64,000 nt of DNA, taken from positions 372,001 to 436,000 of the forward strand of contig SEBU01000005.1 of NCBI GenBank assembly GCA_004173475.1, read 5' to 3'. The notes under the pieces are model-generated. The model was given only the letters and a program-made list of their open reading frames with translations. It made no database searches and had not been told where the DNA came from. The position numbers were made by a program, and so were the translations under genes. The DNA is from Gammaproteobacteria bacterium (GTDB lineage Bacteria; Pseudomonadota; Gammaproteobacteria; Pseudomonadales; Cellvibrionaceae). Below are positions 56,324 to 64,000 of this stretch, in pieces (positions within the stretch are counted from its first letter, which is position 1; each line of letters begins with the position of its first letter).

Positions 56324-57159
56324 TGCTACCGCAGACCCGCTTGGGTAAAACTGACATTCAGATTAGCCGCCTTGGTTTGGGCACGGTAAAACTCGGCCGA
56401 AACCAAAGTGTGAAATATCCGCAAGCCTTTGATTTACCCGATGACGCCACAGCCCGAGAACTCCTGGATTGCGCGCGCGATCTGGGCATCAATTTGTTAG
56501 ATACAGCTCCGGCCTACGGTCAAAGCGAGGAGCGCCTAGGTTATTTGCTGCGCGGCGAACGTAAAAACTGGGTTATTTGTACCAAGGCAGGCGAAGAGTT
56601 TAACCATGATTACGACGGTGAAGGTGCATCTAACTTTGATTTCGCGCCCGACTCTTTGCGCCTGAGCGTCGAGCGCAGCTTGCGCCGCTTGCGCACCGAT
56701 TATCTGGATATTGTGTTGATTCACTCCGATGGCAATGACAGTCATTTGATTCACCACCACCAAGTACTGCATACCTTGGCTAAACTTAAGCAAGAGGGCT
56801 GGATTCGCGCCTTTGGAATGTCAGTCAAAACTCTTGAAGGTGGCCTGGTTTGTGCGCGAGAAGCTGACGTTGTTATGGCGACTTTTGATTCCGAGAAAGA
56901 CGACGATAGGCTGTTGATGGAAACCTGGAATACGCACACAACGGGCGTACTCCTGAAAAAAATATTTAACAGCGGACACTTGTTAAAACCCGAAGCGAGA
57001 AACAAATGGATTAACGCGATTATCGAACAGCAAATGAAAGTAATTTTTGCGCAGAACGCCGTCAACAGTGCCATAATCGGCACCCTCAATTGCCAGCACC
57101 TCCGCGATAACGTTCAATGCGCGCTGCTGGGCTTGGCCGAAAATTCTAAATTGGCTTAA
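56323..57159 (+). CDS. Aldo/keto reductase
   Basis: This is a 278-residue TIM-barrel NAD(P)H reductase. The catalytic tetrad is visible: Asp and Tyr in [16 protein letters not shown], Lys in ICTKAG and His in VLIHSDG. The C-terminal [17 protein letters not shown] segment binds cofactor. It is coupled to the preceding FAD oxidoreductase, and hisI starts 8 bases after the stop, so transcription probably runs through to tatC. Confidence 0.88.
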   Translation: MLPQTRLGKTDIQISRLGLGTVKLGRNQSVKYPQAFDLPDDATARELLDCARDLGINLLDTAPAYGQSEERLGYLLRGERKNWVICTKAGEEFNHDYDGEGASNFDFAPDSLRLSVERSLRRLRTDYLDIVLIHSDGNDSHLIHHHQVLHTLAKLKQEGWIRAFGMSVKTLEGGLVCAREADVVMATFDSEKDDDRLLMETWNTHTTGVLLKKIFNSGHLLKPEARNKWINAIIEQQMKVIFAQNAVNSAIIGTLNCQHLRDNVQCALLGLAENSKLA

Positions 57160-57166
57160 TGTTGTT

Positions 57167-57556
57167 ATGACTAAAACTCTTTCATGGTTAGATGAAGTTC
57201 GCTGGAACAGTGACGGTTTGATTCCTGCTATCGCACAGGACGCGAGTTCCGGTCGCATTTTAATGATGGCCTGGATGAATCGTGAAGCGCTTGAGCAAAC
57301 CGCGACGCTTAAACAAGCGGTATACTTTTCACGGTCACGCAATAAGCTTTGGCATAAAGGCGAAACATCGCACCATGTACAAAATGTTCATGAAATTCGC
57401 CTGGACTGCGATGAGGATGTGATTGTCCTTAAGGTGGAACAAATCGGTGGAATTGCCTGTCACACCGGACGAGAATCATGCTTTTATCGCATCTTTAACG
57501 ACGGTGAATGGCAAGTGGTGGAACCCGTGCTAAAAGATCCGAGCGAAATTTACTAA
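57167..57556 (+). CDS. hisI: Phosphoribosyl-AMP cyclohydrolase
   Basis: HisI opens the adenine ring of PR-AMP in histidine synthesis. The 129-residue monofunctional enzyme has [27 protein letters not shown], the metal-binding DCDEDV and [11 protein letters not shown]. It is followed 16 bases later by hisE, giving the two steps as separate proteins rather than the HisIE fusion of enterics. Confidence 0.95.
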   Translation: MTKTLSWLDEVRWNSDGLIPAIAQDASSGRILMMAWMNREALEQTATLKQAVYFSRSRNKLWHKGETSHHVQNVHEIRLDCDEDVIVLKVEQIGGIACHTGRESCFYRIFNDGEWQVVEPVLKDPSEIY

Positions 57557-57571
57557 ATGGTGCGACTATAA

Positions 57572-57913
57572 ATGAGCGACGACGTTCTAAAACAATTGAC
57601 CAGTATTCTTGAAACCCGTAAACAAATTGCGGACGCTGACACTTCTTATGTAGCAAGTTTGCATAAAAAAGGTTTGAATAAGATTTTGGAAAAGGTCGGC
57701 GAAGAATGCACGGAAACTATTTTAGCCGCGAAGGATGCACAAGCCAGCGGAGACAACCGCGACTTGATTTATGAAACTGCTGATCTGTGGTTTCACAGCC
57801 TGGTGATGCTGTCCCATTTGGGTGAAAACGCCGATGCGGTATTAAAAGAATTAGCGCGCCGTTTTAATATTTCTGGCCACGATGAAAAAGCATCGCGCAG
57901 CAACAATCACTAG
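57572..57913 (+). CDS. hisE: Phosphoribosyl-ATP pyrophosphatase
   Basis: HisE removes pyrophosphate from PR-ATP, the step just before HisI. The 113-residue protein has [30 protein letters not shown] and the [17 protein letters not shown] metal-binding helices of the MazG-like all-alpha fold. It is followed 25 bases later by tatA. Confidence 0.94.
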   Translation: MSDDVLKQLTSILETRKQIADADTSYVASLHKKGLNKILEKVGEECTETILAAKDAQASGDNRDLIYETADLWFHSLVMLSHLGENADAVLKELARRFNISGHDEKASRSNNH

Positions 57914-57937
57914 CCCTATTTTTAGCGAGGATTTTTT

Positions 57938-58201
57938 ATGTCAGCACATCTCTACGCTGCCGGTAATTTTGGTAGTCCAATGCAGTTATTGATTATTCTA
58001 GTTATCGTACTGATATTTTTTGGCGGTAGCCGTTTACGCAACCTTGGTGGCGATTTAGGCGGAGCCATCAAAGGCTTCAAAAAAGCCATGGGCGATGCTG
58101 ATAAAGAAAAAGAACAGGAAAAGTTAACCGCAGATCAGCAAAAAATTATTGAAGGCTCTGTAGAAAAAGAAAAAGTAGCTGAAAAAGAACAGCCAAAATA
58201 A
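57938..58201 (+). CDS. tatA: Sec-independent translocase subunit TatA
   Basis: TatA forms the pore of twin-arginine export. The 87-residue protein has one N-terminal membrane helix (LLIILVIVLIFFGGSRL), the FGG hinge and an amphipathic helix GDLGGAIKGFKKAM, then a Lys/Glu-rich tail. It is the first gene of tatABC. Confidence 0.94.
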   Translation: MSAHLYAAGNFGSPMQLLIILVIVLIFFGGSRLRNLGGDLGGAIKGFKKAMGDADKEKEQEKLTADQQKIIEGSVEKEKVAEKEQPK

Positions 58202-58266
58202 TTTGTATCAATGTTTAAAGCGTAAATTGATAAATATAATTACACATTACCCATAAAGGTAAACTC

Positions 58267-58752
58267 GTGTTTGATATTGGTTTCTCCGAAATAGTTGTTT
58301 GTGCGATAGTCGCGCTTGTTGTCATAGGCCCAGAGCGTATGCCTGAAGCAGTGCGCACTATTGGCTTATGGATCGGTCGCGTGAAGCGCAGCTTGCGCGA
58401 AACACGCTCTGAAATCGAACGCCAGATTGGTGTCGATGATATCCGCCGCCAATTGCATAACGAAGAAATTATGCAAACGCTTGAAGCTGCGCGCAGGGAT
58501 ATGGATAGAGTTCTTTCGGAAACTCAACAATCCGTTAACGCTATAGAACACGAGTATAAAAGTGAACCAGAGTTACCTTATCACTCGCATGGATACCCCA
58601 AACTGGCTGATCCGGTTACTGAGTCACCCGCATCTGCCGAAGCTGAAATATCCGCTGAACCCGTAAAAGAATCTGCCAAGGTGACAACACTCGCGGACAC
58701 CAAACCACCTTTAGATAACCAGGCTTCTCTGGATAAAAAAGCATCTCTATGA
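58267..58752 (+). CDS. tatB: Sec-independent translocase subunit TatB
   Basis: TatB with TatC recognises twin-arginine signal peptides. The 161-residue protein starts at a GTG (58267) with AAGG upstream. It has a membrane helix ([21 protein letters not shown]), a long amphipathic helix and a low-complexity acidic/Ser C-terminus. It overlaps tatC by four bases (ATGA). Confidence 0.92.
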   Translation: MFDIGFSEIVVCAIVALVVIGPERMPEAVRTIGLWIGRVKRSLRETRSEIERQIGVDDIRRQLHNEEIMQTLEAARRDMDRVLSETQQSVNAIEHEYKSEPELPYHSHGYPKLADPVTESPASAEAEISAEPVKESAKVTTLADTKPPLDNQASLDKKASL

Positions 58753-59510
58753 CCTCAGCCGAGAACGACAAAGAATTACCTTTAGTACATCACCTTATTG
58801 AGCTACGAACCAGACTACTATGGACTGTTGGCGTCATAGGCATATTGTTTTTAATACTTTATGGATTTTTTTCCAACACCATTTACGAAATTGTGTCCGC
58901 GCCGCTGATGGAACTGTTACCTGCTAATAGCAGCATGATTGCAACGGATATTACGTCACCATTATTAACACCCATGCGACTCACTTTTTTCGTCGCATTA
59001 ATTGCAGCAATTCCCTATATTCTTTATCAAATTTGGTCGTTTGTGGCGCCCGGTTTGTATCGCCATGAAAAACGCATTGCTTTACCCATACTTTTTTCAA
59101 GCGTGCTCTTGTTTTATATAGGTATGGCGTTCGCGTATTTTTTAATTTTCCCGCTGATATTTAAAATCACTACGCAATCCGGTTTGGTCGGCGTAACAGC
59201 CATGACGGACATCACCAAATATTTAGATTTCGTATTACACATGTTTTTTGCGTTTGGTTTTATTTTTGAAATTCCAGTCGCCACAGTCTTACTAATATCC
59301 GCAGAAGTAATGTCAGCAAGAGCGCTTATTAAAAAGCGCCCTTATGTGATTTTGGGTTGTTTCGTTGTTGGCATGATACTCACACCGCCTGATGTAACCT
59401 CACAATTCTTGCTCGCGATTCCAATGTGGTTACTATTCGAAATTGGAGTCCACATCGGCCTGATTATTGAAAAGCGTCGCGACAGTAAAGTGGAGCAAGA
59501 AGCGAGTTAA
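58749..59510 (+). CDS. tatC: Sec-independent translocase subunit TatC
   Basis: TatC is the six-helix receptor for twin-arginine signal peptides. The 253-residue protein has the N-terminal [11 protein letters not shown], the [12 protein letters not shown] loop, [11 protein letters not shown] and [12 protein letters not shown] signatures. It overlaps tatB by four bases and ends the operon; no terminator with a U-tract is obvious after it. Confidence 0.96.
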   Translation: MTSAENDKELPLVHHLIELRTRLLWTVGVIGILFLILYGFFSNTIYEIVSAPLMELLPANSSMIATDITSPLLTPMRLTFFVALIAAIPYILYQIWSFVAPGLYRHEKRIALPILFSSVLLFYIGMAFAYFLIFPLIFKITTQSGLVGVTAMTDITKYLDFVLHMFFAFGFIFEIPVATVLLISAEVMSARALIKKRPYVILGCFVVGMILTPPDVTSQFLLAIPMWLLFEIGVHIGLIIEKRRDSKVEQEAS

Positions 59511-59569
59511 TTATGCGGTGCCATGCTGAAATCTTAGCGAAGCCTGCATGTGGCCGCATATCATATCGA

Positions 59570-59779
59570 TCAAACCTGATTGGCAAACACCTCCTCCAGG
59601 TCTGATTTGCACGCATCAATTTTCCCCCACGCTTTTTCATGAAAGAAAAACACGACAGTGTTGATTGCCGGCTCTACCAATGCAATTGTGCCGCCGACCA
59701 AGGCGCTGCCCGTCAAGGCGTAACCTACCGAAAAAGCCACACTGAAATGTAAAATTGCAAAGCTTGCGGTTTTGGCCAT
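59570..59779 (-). CDS. DUF2061 small membrane protein
   Basis: This is a 69-residue protein of the DUF2061 family, with KTASFAILHFSVAFSVGYALTGS and a second helix VGGTIALVEPAINTVVFFFHEKAW. SD GAGGAGA precedes ATG 59779. Function is unknown. Confidence 0.8.
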   Translation of the reverse strand: MAKTASFAILHFSVAFSVGYALTGSALVGGTIALVEPAINTVVFFFHEKAWGKIDACKSDLEEVFANQV

Positions 59780-59920
59780 GACGTTCTCTCCTCGTAGAAA
59801 TCAAATCGTAAACTCTCTTGATGCAATACTAGGCGCAGAAGATAAAAACGCAAAAACAATTAAACCCATAAAGCATATAGTCAAAACCTATTCGTAATCA
59901 TAACGACCTACGAGTGATGT

Positions 59921-60388
59921 TTAAGTCGAACTCCAAAGTTTATAAGGACAATTCGATAAATTGGAGTTGTAATACCGAGCATCATGCGTGACCTCTTCGC
60001 CCACCCAATTCGGCATTGCAAATATCTGCGTTTCAGAATTAAGTTCGATTTCCGCAACGATCAACCCCGCATTTTCACCCAGAAACTCATCCACCTCCCA
60101 CACACAACCTTCGAATTCGATTTCTCGACGATATTTTTCGATTAGCGGTCCGTCGCACAGGCTTAATAATTCGCGCGCGTCGGCCAACGGGATTTCATAT
60201 TCAAACTCAGCTCGAGTAGCGCCTTTATTTGCGCCTTTTATTGTTAGGAAACCTTTTTCACCAGCCACACGAATTCTGACTGTGCGCTCTTTGGCTCGAT
60301 TTAAATAACCTTGGGAGAGATAAACCGACGGAGCACTCCGCCATGCATCCCCACTAACCAAAAACTTACGTTCAATTTCAAGCGCCAT
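59921..60388 (-). CDS. CYTH-domain protein (class IV cyclase/triphosphatase-like)
   Basis: This 155-residue protein starts ALEIERKFLV, the ExExK metal/phosphate motif of the CYTH fold, with the internal charged tunnel residues in VRIRVAGEKGFLTIKG and EFEYEIPLADAREL. Small bacterial CYTH proteins hydrolyse inorganic triphosphate; adenylate cyclase activity is also possible. It is monocistronic. Confidence 0.85.
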   Translation of the reverse strand: MALEIERKFLVSGDAWRSAPSVYLSQGYLNRAKERTVRIRVAGEKGFLTIKGANKGATRAEFEYEIPLADARELLSLCDGPLIEKYRREIEFEGCVWEVDEFLGENAGLIVAEIELNSETQIFAMPNWVGEEVTHDARYYNSNLSNCPYKLWSST

Positions 60389-60532
60389 ATTCGGTCCTAT
60401 AAAAGATATTTCTTATTGGTAACAGGAGGTACTTATTCCAACATTCTTCATAAAATAACATGAGCGTTAGCTGCATAACTTACTTTTGTTTCGATAAAAA
60501 ATATTATTGCTAAATCAACAAAGGAGACTCAA

Positions 60533-60715
60533 ATGACTTCAGCAACTGAAAAAGATTATGATCACGCTAATGAACGAGGCAACGGCCCTAAAGAGCGAAT
60601 GGAGGGTGGCGATCTAACTGATGATATAGATATCAACGATCCAGAGACGCGTGAAAAACATATAAAAGGAATTAAGTATCAGGATAAGAAAGCGAATACT
60701 ACTAAGAAACGGTAG
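60533..60715 (+). CDS. Small acidic hydrophilic protein of unknown function
   Basis: This 60-residue protein is very hydrophilic (Asp/Glu/Lys/Asn rich) and has no hydrophobic core, so it is probably disordered, with SD AAGGAG 8 nt before the ATG. It is not recognised; the composition resembles small stress-response proteins. Confidence 0.6.
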   Translation: MTSATEKDYDHANERGNGPKERMEGGDLTDDIDINDPETREKHIKGIKYQDKKANTTKKR

Positions 60716-60857
60716 GTGCATTTTACAGTGAGCGTCACGACTTAGCATGTTGTGCCTATTGGGTCACATCCTGGACAAATATCGATTCATCGAAAAAATC
60801 TTCAGTTTTTATTCAGCTGGTTTTTCATAGCCTGCAAAAAAACGTGGGGATCTAATT

Positions 60858-61268
60858 ATGAAAAAACAAATAGTACTACTCCTTAGCTCGTTGACAGTGT
60901 CCAGTGCATTATTTACTACGCCACTAGCCTACTCTCACGACCGCGGACATAGTCGCGAATGGTCAGATAACAATAGTTATGATGTTCGATACGATCGCGA
61001 AAACACTAATCGCGACCGCGAAGACATCAACCACGAACGTGATGCTGCGCATCGTGAATTTGATGCAATGATGCGTGACGTTGATGAAGAAAATCGCGAG
61101 ATTGATCGGTGGCAGAGTTCGCAGCGCTATAACCATCAAGCAGTTGCAGAAGAAGCCAATAGAAAACGCGATGCATTAAACCGGAAGCGAGACAGAATCA
61201 ATCGCGAGCGCGATCGCATGAATCGTTATTATGACGAACAAAACCGTGCGCTGGATCGTCGCAATTAA
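60858..61268 (+). CDS. Secreted Arg/Asp-rich coiled-coil protein
   Basis: This 136-residue protein has a Sec signal peptide (cleavage after LAYS, ~26). The mature part is almost entirely alternating charged residues (NRDREDINHERDAAHREFD..., NRKRDRINRERDRMNR), forming a single long helix of short imperfect repeats. It is probably periplasmic; the function is unknown. SD GGGGA lies 8 nt upstream. Confidence 0.6.
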   Translation: MKKQIVLLLSSLTVSSALFTTPLAYSHDRGHSREWSDNNSYDVRYDRENTNRDREDINHERDAAHREFDAMMRDVDEENREIDRWQSSQRYNHQAVAEEANRKRDALNRKRDRINRERDRMNRYYDEQNRALDRRN

Positions 61269-61312
61269 AAAGTGACTAACCACAAGCGCGCTATTATTGG
61301 AAGATGAATTCT

Positions 61313-62092
61313 TTATCGAATTAAAAGTTTTGCGAATAAATGATTTAGCGCTTCTATGCTTCGATCACTAATTGTTTCGTCCACATCTACTTTTTCCAAA
61401 CGAGCAAGCTCACTCTCAATAAAATCATTTAAAGGTTTGATAGGTGGAGCTAGCTCTTTTTCCTGACTTATTTTTTTACGTTCAAGTAAGGCTTCGATTT
61501 CTGCATTAAGCACGTTATTTTCATTAATAAGTTCGCGAAGCCGATGAAATTCAATGGGTGCTGGTTGCTTGAATTTTTCTAACCACTTTATGGAAAGCAA
61601 CGGACGCAACACATAAAAGTACTTTTTGATGGGTACAAGCTCAGTCTTTAAATAACCGCGATAATTTGTTTTCGCCATACTACGATAGTGATAAACACCT
61701 TTCTCAACCGAATAAATTTTCGAAATTAAATCCCGAACGGTAGTTGCAAATACTCCATCATCCATGTAAACAATTGGAGATTGAAGCCATTCAACAATTG
61801 CTGGATTAGATTTCCAAAGAAGCTTTAATGCTTTGCGTAGATCCCATCCGTTGATATCAATTTCATCCACGATGGGATATTCAATAACATCTCGTTTGTC
61901 TTCCACATCAATCGTTAAATACCATTCTTTAGGTCGAACATACACGAACCTTACATCATAATCGCTATTGGGAGATGCAAAACCCCACGCACGGCTTCCA
62001 GACTCAACGGCGTATAAAATTTTTACATTGTGCTCGATTTCAGCATTGCGAATACGCTTGATAATCTCAGCGCGAATATCTTCTGGAATCAT
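61313..62092 (-). CDS. RlaP-like nucleotidyltransferase
   Basis: The product is 259 residues starting at ATG 62092 with SD CAGGAAG 4 nt upstream; a longer frame from 62179 is not used. The pol-beta motif is GSRAWGFASPNSDYDVRFVYV, with the two catalytic Asp in S-D-Y-D-V. VIEYPIVDEIDINGWDLRKALKLL is also family-typical. The family (PF10127) is linked to RNA repair in some genomes; no RNA ligase is nearby here. Confidence 0.8.
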   Translation of the reverse strand: MIPEDIRAEIIKRIRNAEIEHNVKILYAVESGSRAWGFASPNSDYDVRFVYVRPKEWYLTIDVEDKRDVIEYPIVDEIDINGWDLRKALKLLWKSNPAIVEWLQSPIVYMDDGVFATTVRDLISKIYSVEKGVYHYRSMAKTNYRGYLKTELVPIKKYFYVLRPLLSIKWLEKFKQPAPIEFHRLRELINENNVLNAEIEALLERKKISQEKELAPPIKPLNDFIESELARLEKVDVDETISDRSIEALNHLFAKLLIR

Positions 62093-62133
62093 AAACTTCC
62101 TGTATATGTGAAAACTAAAAGTTGTGTTGCAAC

Positions 62134-62568
62134 TTAACTTAATGACATCAAGGTTTTTACGCACAACCCAAATAAACAAACATTCACAAATAAACCAAAA
62201 CTAAAAAAGTAAGTTCGTGGGCTAGGGTTTTTATCAGTTGCAATTGCGTAATAAAGAATCATGTGAACAGTTCTTGCCGCAACAAAAAGCCATATAAATA
62301 TGGCGGTCCAGAACGGATCTGCGCCAACTAATATTGCTAAAAAGCAACAGCCTAACATCGCCGGGATGTTTTCCAGCGTATTCATAAAAGTCCTATGCGC
62401 TCTAAATATAAATGATTCATGACCCAACGAAGGATCAATCTTCCCTGGAACTGCGCCTTTGGTAGTGCTTTTTGATTTCGTTGCCACGAGCCACTGAAGG
62501 AATAGCAGTAAGATAATGGACGCTATTCCCCAGAACGCAGCTAAATATTGATTGTTTTCGCTTAACAT
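62134..62568 (-). CDS. MAPEG-family membrane protein
   Basis: This is a 144-residue protein with four predicted helices and the family regions FRAHRTFMNTLENIPAMLGCCFLA and VAARTVHMILYYAI. The MAPEG family includes glutathione-dependent membrane enzymes. It is 41 nt upstream of the RlaP-like gene on the same strand. Confidence 0.82.
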   Translation of the reverse strand: MLSENNQYLAAFWGIASIILLLFLQWLVATKSKSTTKGAVPGKIDPSLGHESFIFRAHRTFMNTLENIPAMLGCCFLAILVGADPFWTAIFIWLFVAARTVHMILYYAIATDKNPSPRTYFFSFGLFVNVCLFGLCVKTLMSLS

Positions 62569-63033
62569 AAGACCTCGAATATGTACCTGACACTAGCCAC
62601 TGAATCTATTATAAAACCCAAACAAATTACAACTATTCTGTAAACTCTACCGGCAAATAGCAAATCAACGATCCTCGATGACAAGCTTTCCAATCACCGC
62701 CCTACAATCAAATCGTTTGCTCTGCCAAAATGGTTCAAATGGATCTTACATTGTCTATCGATAATAATAAGGCTCGATGTACCCGATAGTACTTAGCAGT
62801 ACCTTGTAATTGGTACGCCTCCACAGGTTTCGAATGACATTTCCATGTCTGGCAAAATCAGTCGCTCGTTTAAACTCGTACGTCAACGCCCTTCTATTAC
62901 TTTACTCAATAGATTTTACTTAAGCTGAATCTAAAATACCGATACAGCTGTCCAAACCTGTAGAAGCACAACCCCTCACTACAAAGCTTGTTATTAAGCA
63001 CCCTTTCTCAGGTGATATAAATCTATAAACCTT
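62569..63033. other. Intergenic region without a recognisable gene
   Basis: These 465 bases separate MAPEG and the terminal hydrolase. I see no coding frame of length, no tRNA and no strong hairpin. Promoters for both flanking genes are expected here. Confidence 0.4.
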
Positions 63034-64000
63034 ATGTTTTAATCTGCACGCTCTTTTATTTAATTGTGAGCGTACCCACCAGTATCGCTCAAGAGATAAA
63101 ATCAGCTATAACATCCAATGATATTTTTAATAAAGTTAAAAAATTACATGGTGAAAATGCGATTGAAGAAACAGCCTTTGTTTCGATTGGTGGAATCGAA
63201 CAATGGGTTTCTGTGCGAAGTCGAGACAAAGACAATCCCATATTACTTTTTTTGCACGGCGGGCCTGGATTTACGGTATCACCCGTAAGTTACTATTACA
63301 TGCGTAATTGGGAAGAGTATTTTACAGTTGTCCAATGGGACCAACGTGGAGCGGGAAAAACCTATTCGTATAATTCTTCTGAAATTCGGGATTTTGATGT
63401 CGACACCATGGTGAGTGACGCCGCAGAACTGGTTGAGTATTTAACGAAAAAATATAAGAAGCGAAAAATTATTTTGATGGGGCATTCATTCGGTTCAATT
63501 CTAGGAGTTAAGTTAGCATTGAAGCATCCCGATTGGTTTTATGCATATGTAGGTATGGGTCAATTTGTAAATTTTGACCAGAGCGAAAGATATGGATTTG
63601 AGCAAACACTCGCTATGGCCAGCAAAGATAATAATATCGAGGCCGTCAATGAACTTACGTCCATCGCACCATTCCCTGATTTGGAACAACCGGAGAGAAA
63701 CTACCAAAATTTGCAAACTGAGCGACGTTGGCTTGCGACGTACGGTGGATACTACTGGCGAAGCAAGTACGGAAATTTCAACGAGATAGCCGGTATGAGC
63801 CCTGACTATACCGCCGAAGAATTGAATTTACGCAATGTAGCTCAAGGATACAGTGGGAAACTATTATGGAATGAATTGGGCCGCATCAATTTTTCAACTA
63901 TCAAACATTTCAAGTGCCCCATCGTATTCTTGCAAGGTAGACATGACCTGGGAACAGCATCATTTCTGGTTGACGAATGGTTCACCAGGATCAAAGCTCC
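63034..64000 (+). CDS. Secreted S33-type alpha/beta hydrolase (3' end outside the window)
   Basis: A frame is open to the window end with no stop. It shows LFLHGGPGF (oxyanion), VVQWDQRGAGKTYS and nucleophile GHSFGS, as in prolyl aminopeptidase-like S33 enzymes. GRHDLGTA near the end is the Asp region. The in-frame part starts at 63021 without ATG; a GTG at 63066 is possible. An ATG at 63034 would give a signal peptide (…LICTLFYLIVSVPTSIAQ) only if one T were added to its T4 run. Either the start is GTG, or there is a frameshift. The His and C-terminus are not in the window. Confidence 0.75.

Noticed and set aside
1..64000. CRISPR array
   Set aside because: No regularly spaced direct repeats or cas genes were seen.

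Overview
The window reads as chromosome from a Cellvibrio-like gammaproteobacterium. This rests on the rpsU-dnaG-rpoD order, a fabA-fabB pair, tatABC beside hisI-hisE, and plant-polysaccharide genes with poly-serine linkers (a secreted esterase with a CBM2-type module and a GH11 xylanase with a CBM60-type module). The genus is an inference; no database search was possible.

Layout. 1-8.4 kb: the tail of an unknown gene, galE, a TorF-like porin, an EamA exporter, then cca-zntB/corA-GNAT facing the tsaD-folB-folK operon. 8.6-13.2 kb: the macromolecular-synthesis operon (S21, primase, sigma-70). 13.4-16.3 kb: a large TonB-dependent receptor. 16.4-17.0 kb: an unusual tRNA locus. It holds one intact CAU-anticodon tRNA between two damaged tRNA pieces, each carrying a ~80-nt multi-hairpin element at the conserved T-loop position. 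17.2-19.6 kb: esterase-CBM2 and a lipoprotein alpha/beta hydrolase.

19.7-28.0 kb is a defence-type island. It contains XRE regulator, RhuM/Doc protein (frameshifted), Mod-like methyltransferase, Res-like helicase, a GHKL ATPase with its centre deleted, a three-helix membrane protein, and a class II Fic protein preceded by a 22-codon coupled leader. The tight spacing and start/stop overlaps suggest that the first six genes form one operon. I regard this, with the tRNA T-loop element, as the most interesting part of the window.

28.1-31.4 kb: small unknown proteins, a host-attachment family protein and a zinc alcohol dehydrogenase. 31.6-41.4 kb, all on the minus strand: an unassigned secreted glycoside-hydrolase-like protein, a GH11 xylanase flanked by two paralogous membrane-anchored HEAT proteins, and an autotransporter/lipoprotein pair that overlap by 11 nt. 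42.1-48.2 kb: a small membrane protein, a divergent MFS/LysR pair, a DUF2167 protein, a phosphopantetheinyl transferase and ispB. 48.6-55 kb: a binding-protein-like secreted protein, fabA, fabB, a RmlD-like reductase and kup. 55-59.5 kb: FAD oxidoreductase, aldo/keto reductase, hisI, hisE and tatABC, closely packed. 59.5-64 kb: small stress-type and unknown genes, a CYTH protein, a RlaP-like nucleotidyltransferase, MAPEG, and an alpha/beta hydrolase cut by the window end.

Three genes (RhuM, PPTase leader, terminal hydrolase) have a reading-frame break at or beside a homopolymer. Real mutation, phase variation and assembly error cannot be told apart from this sequence alone.
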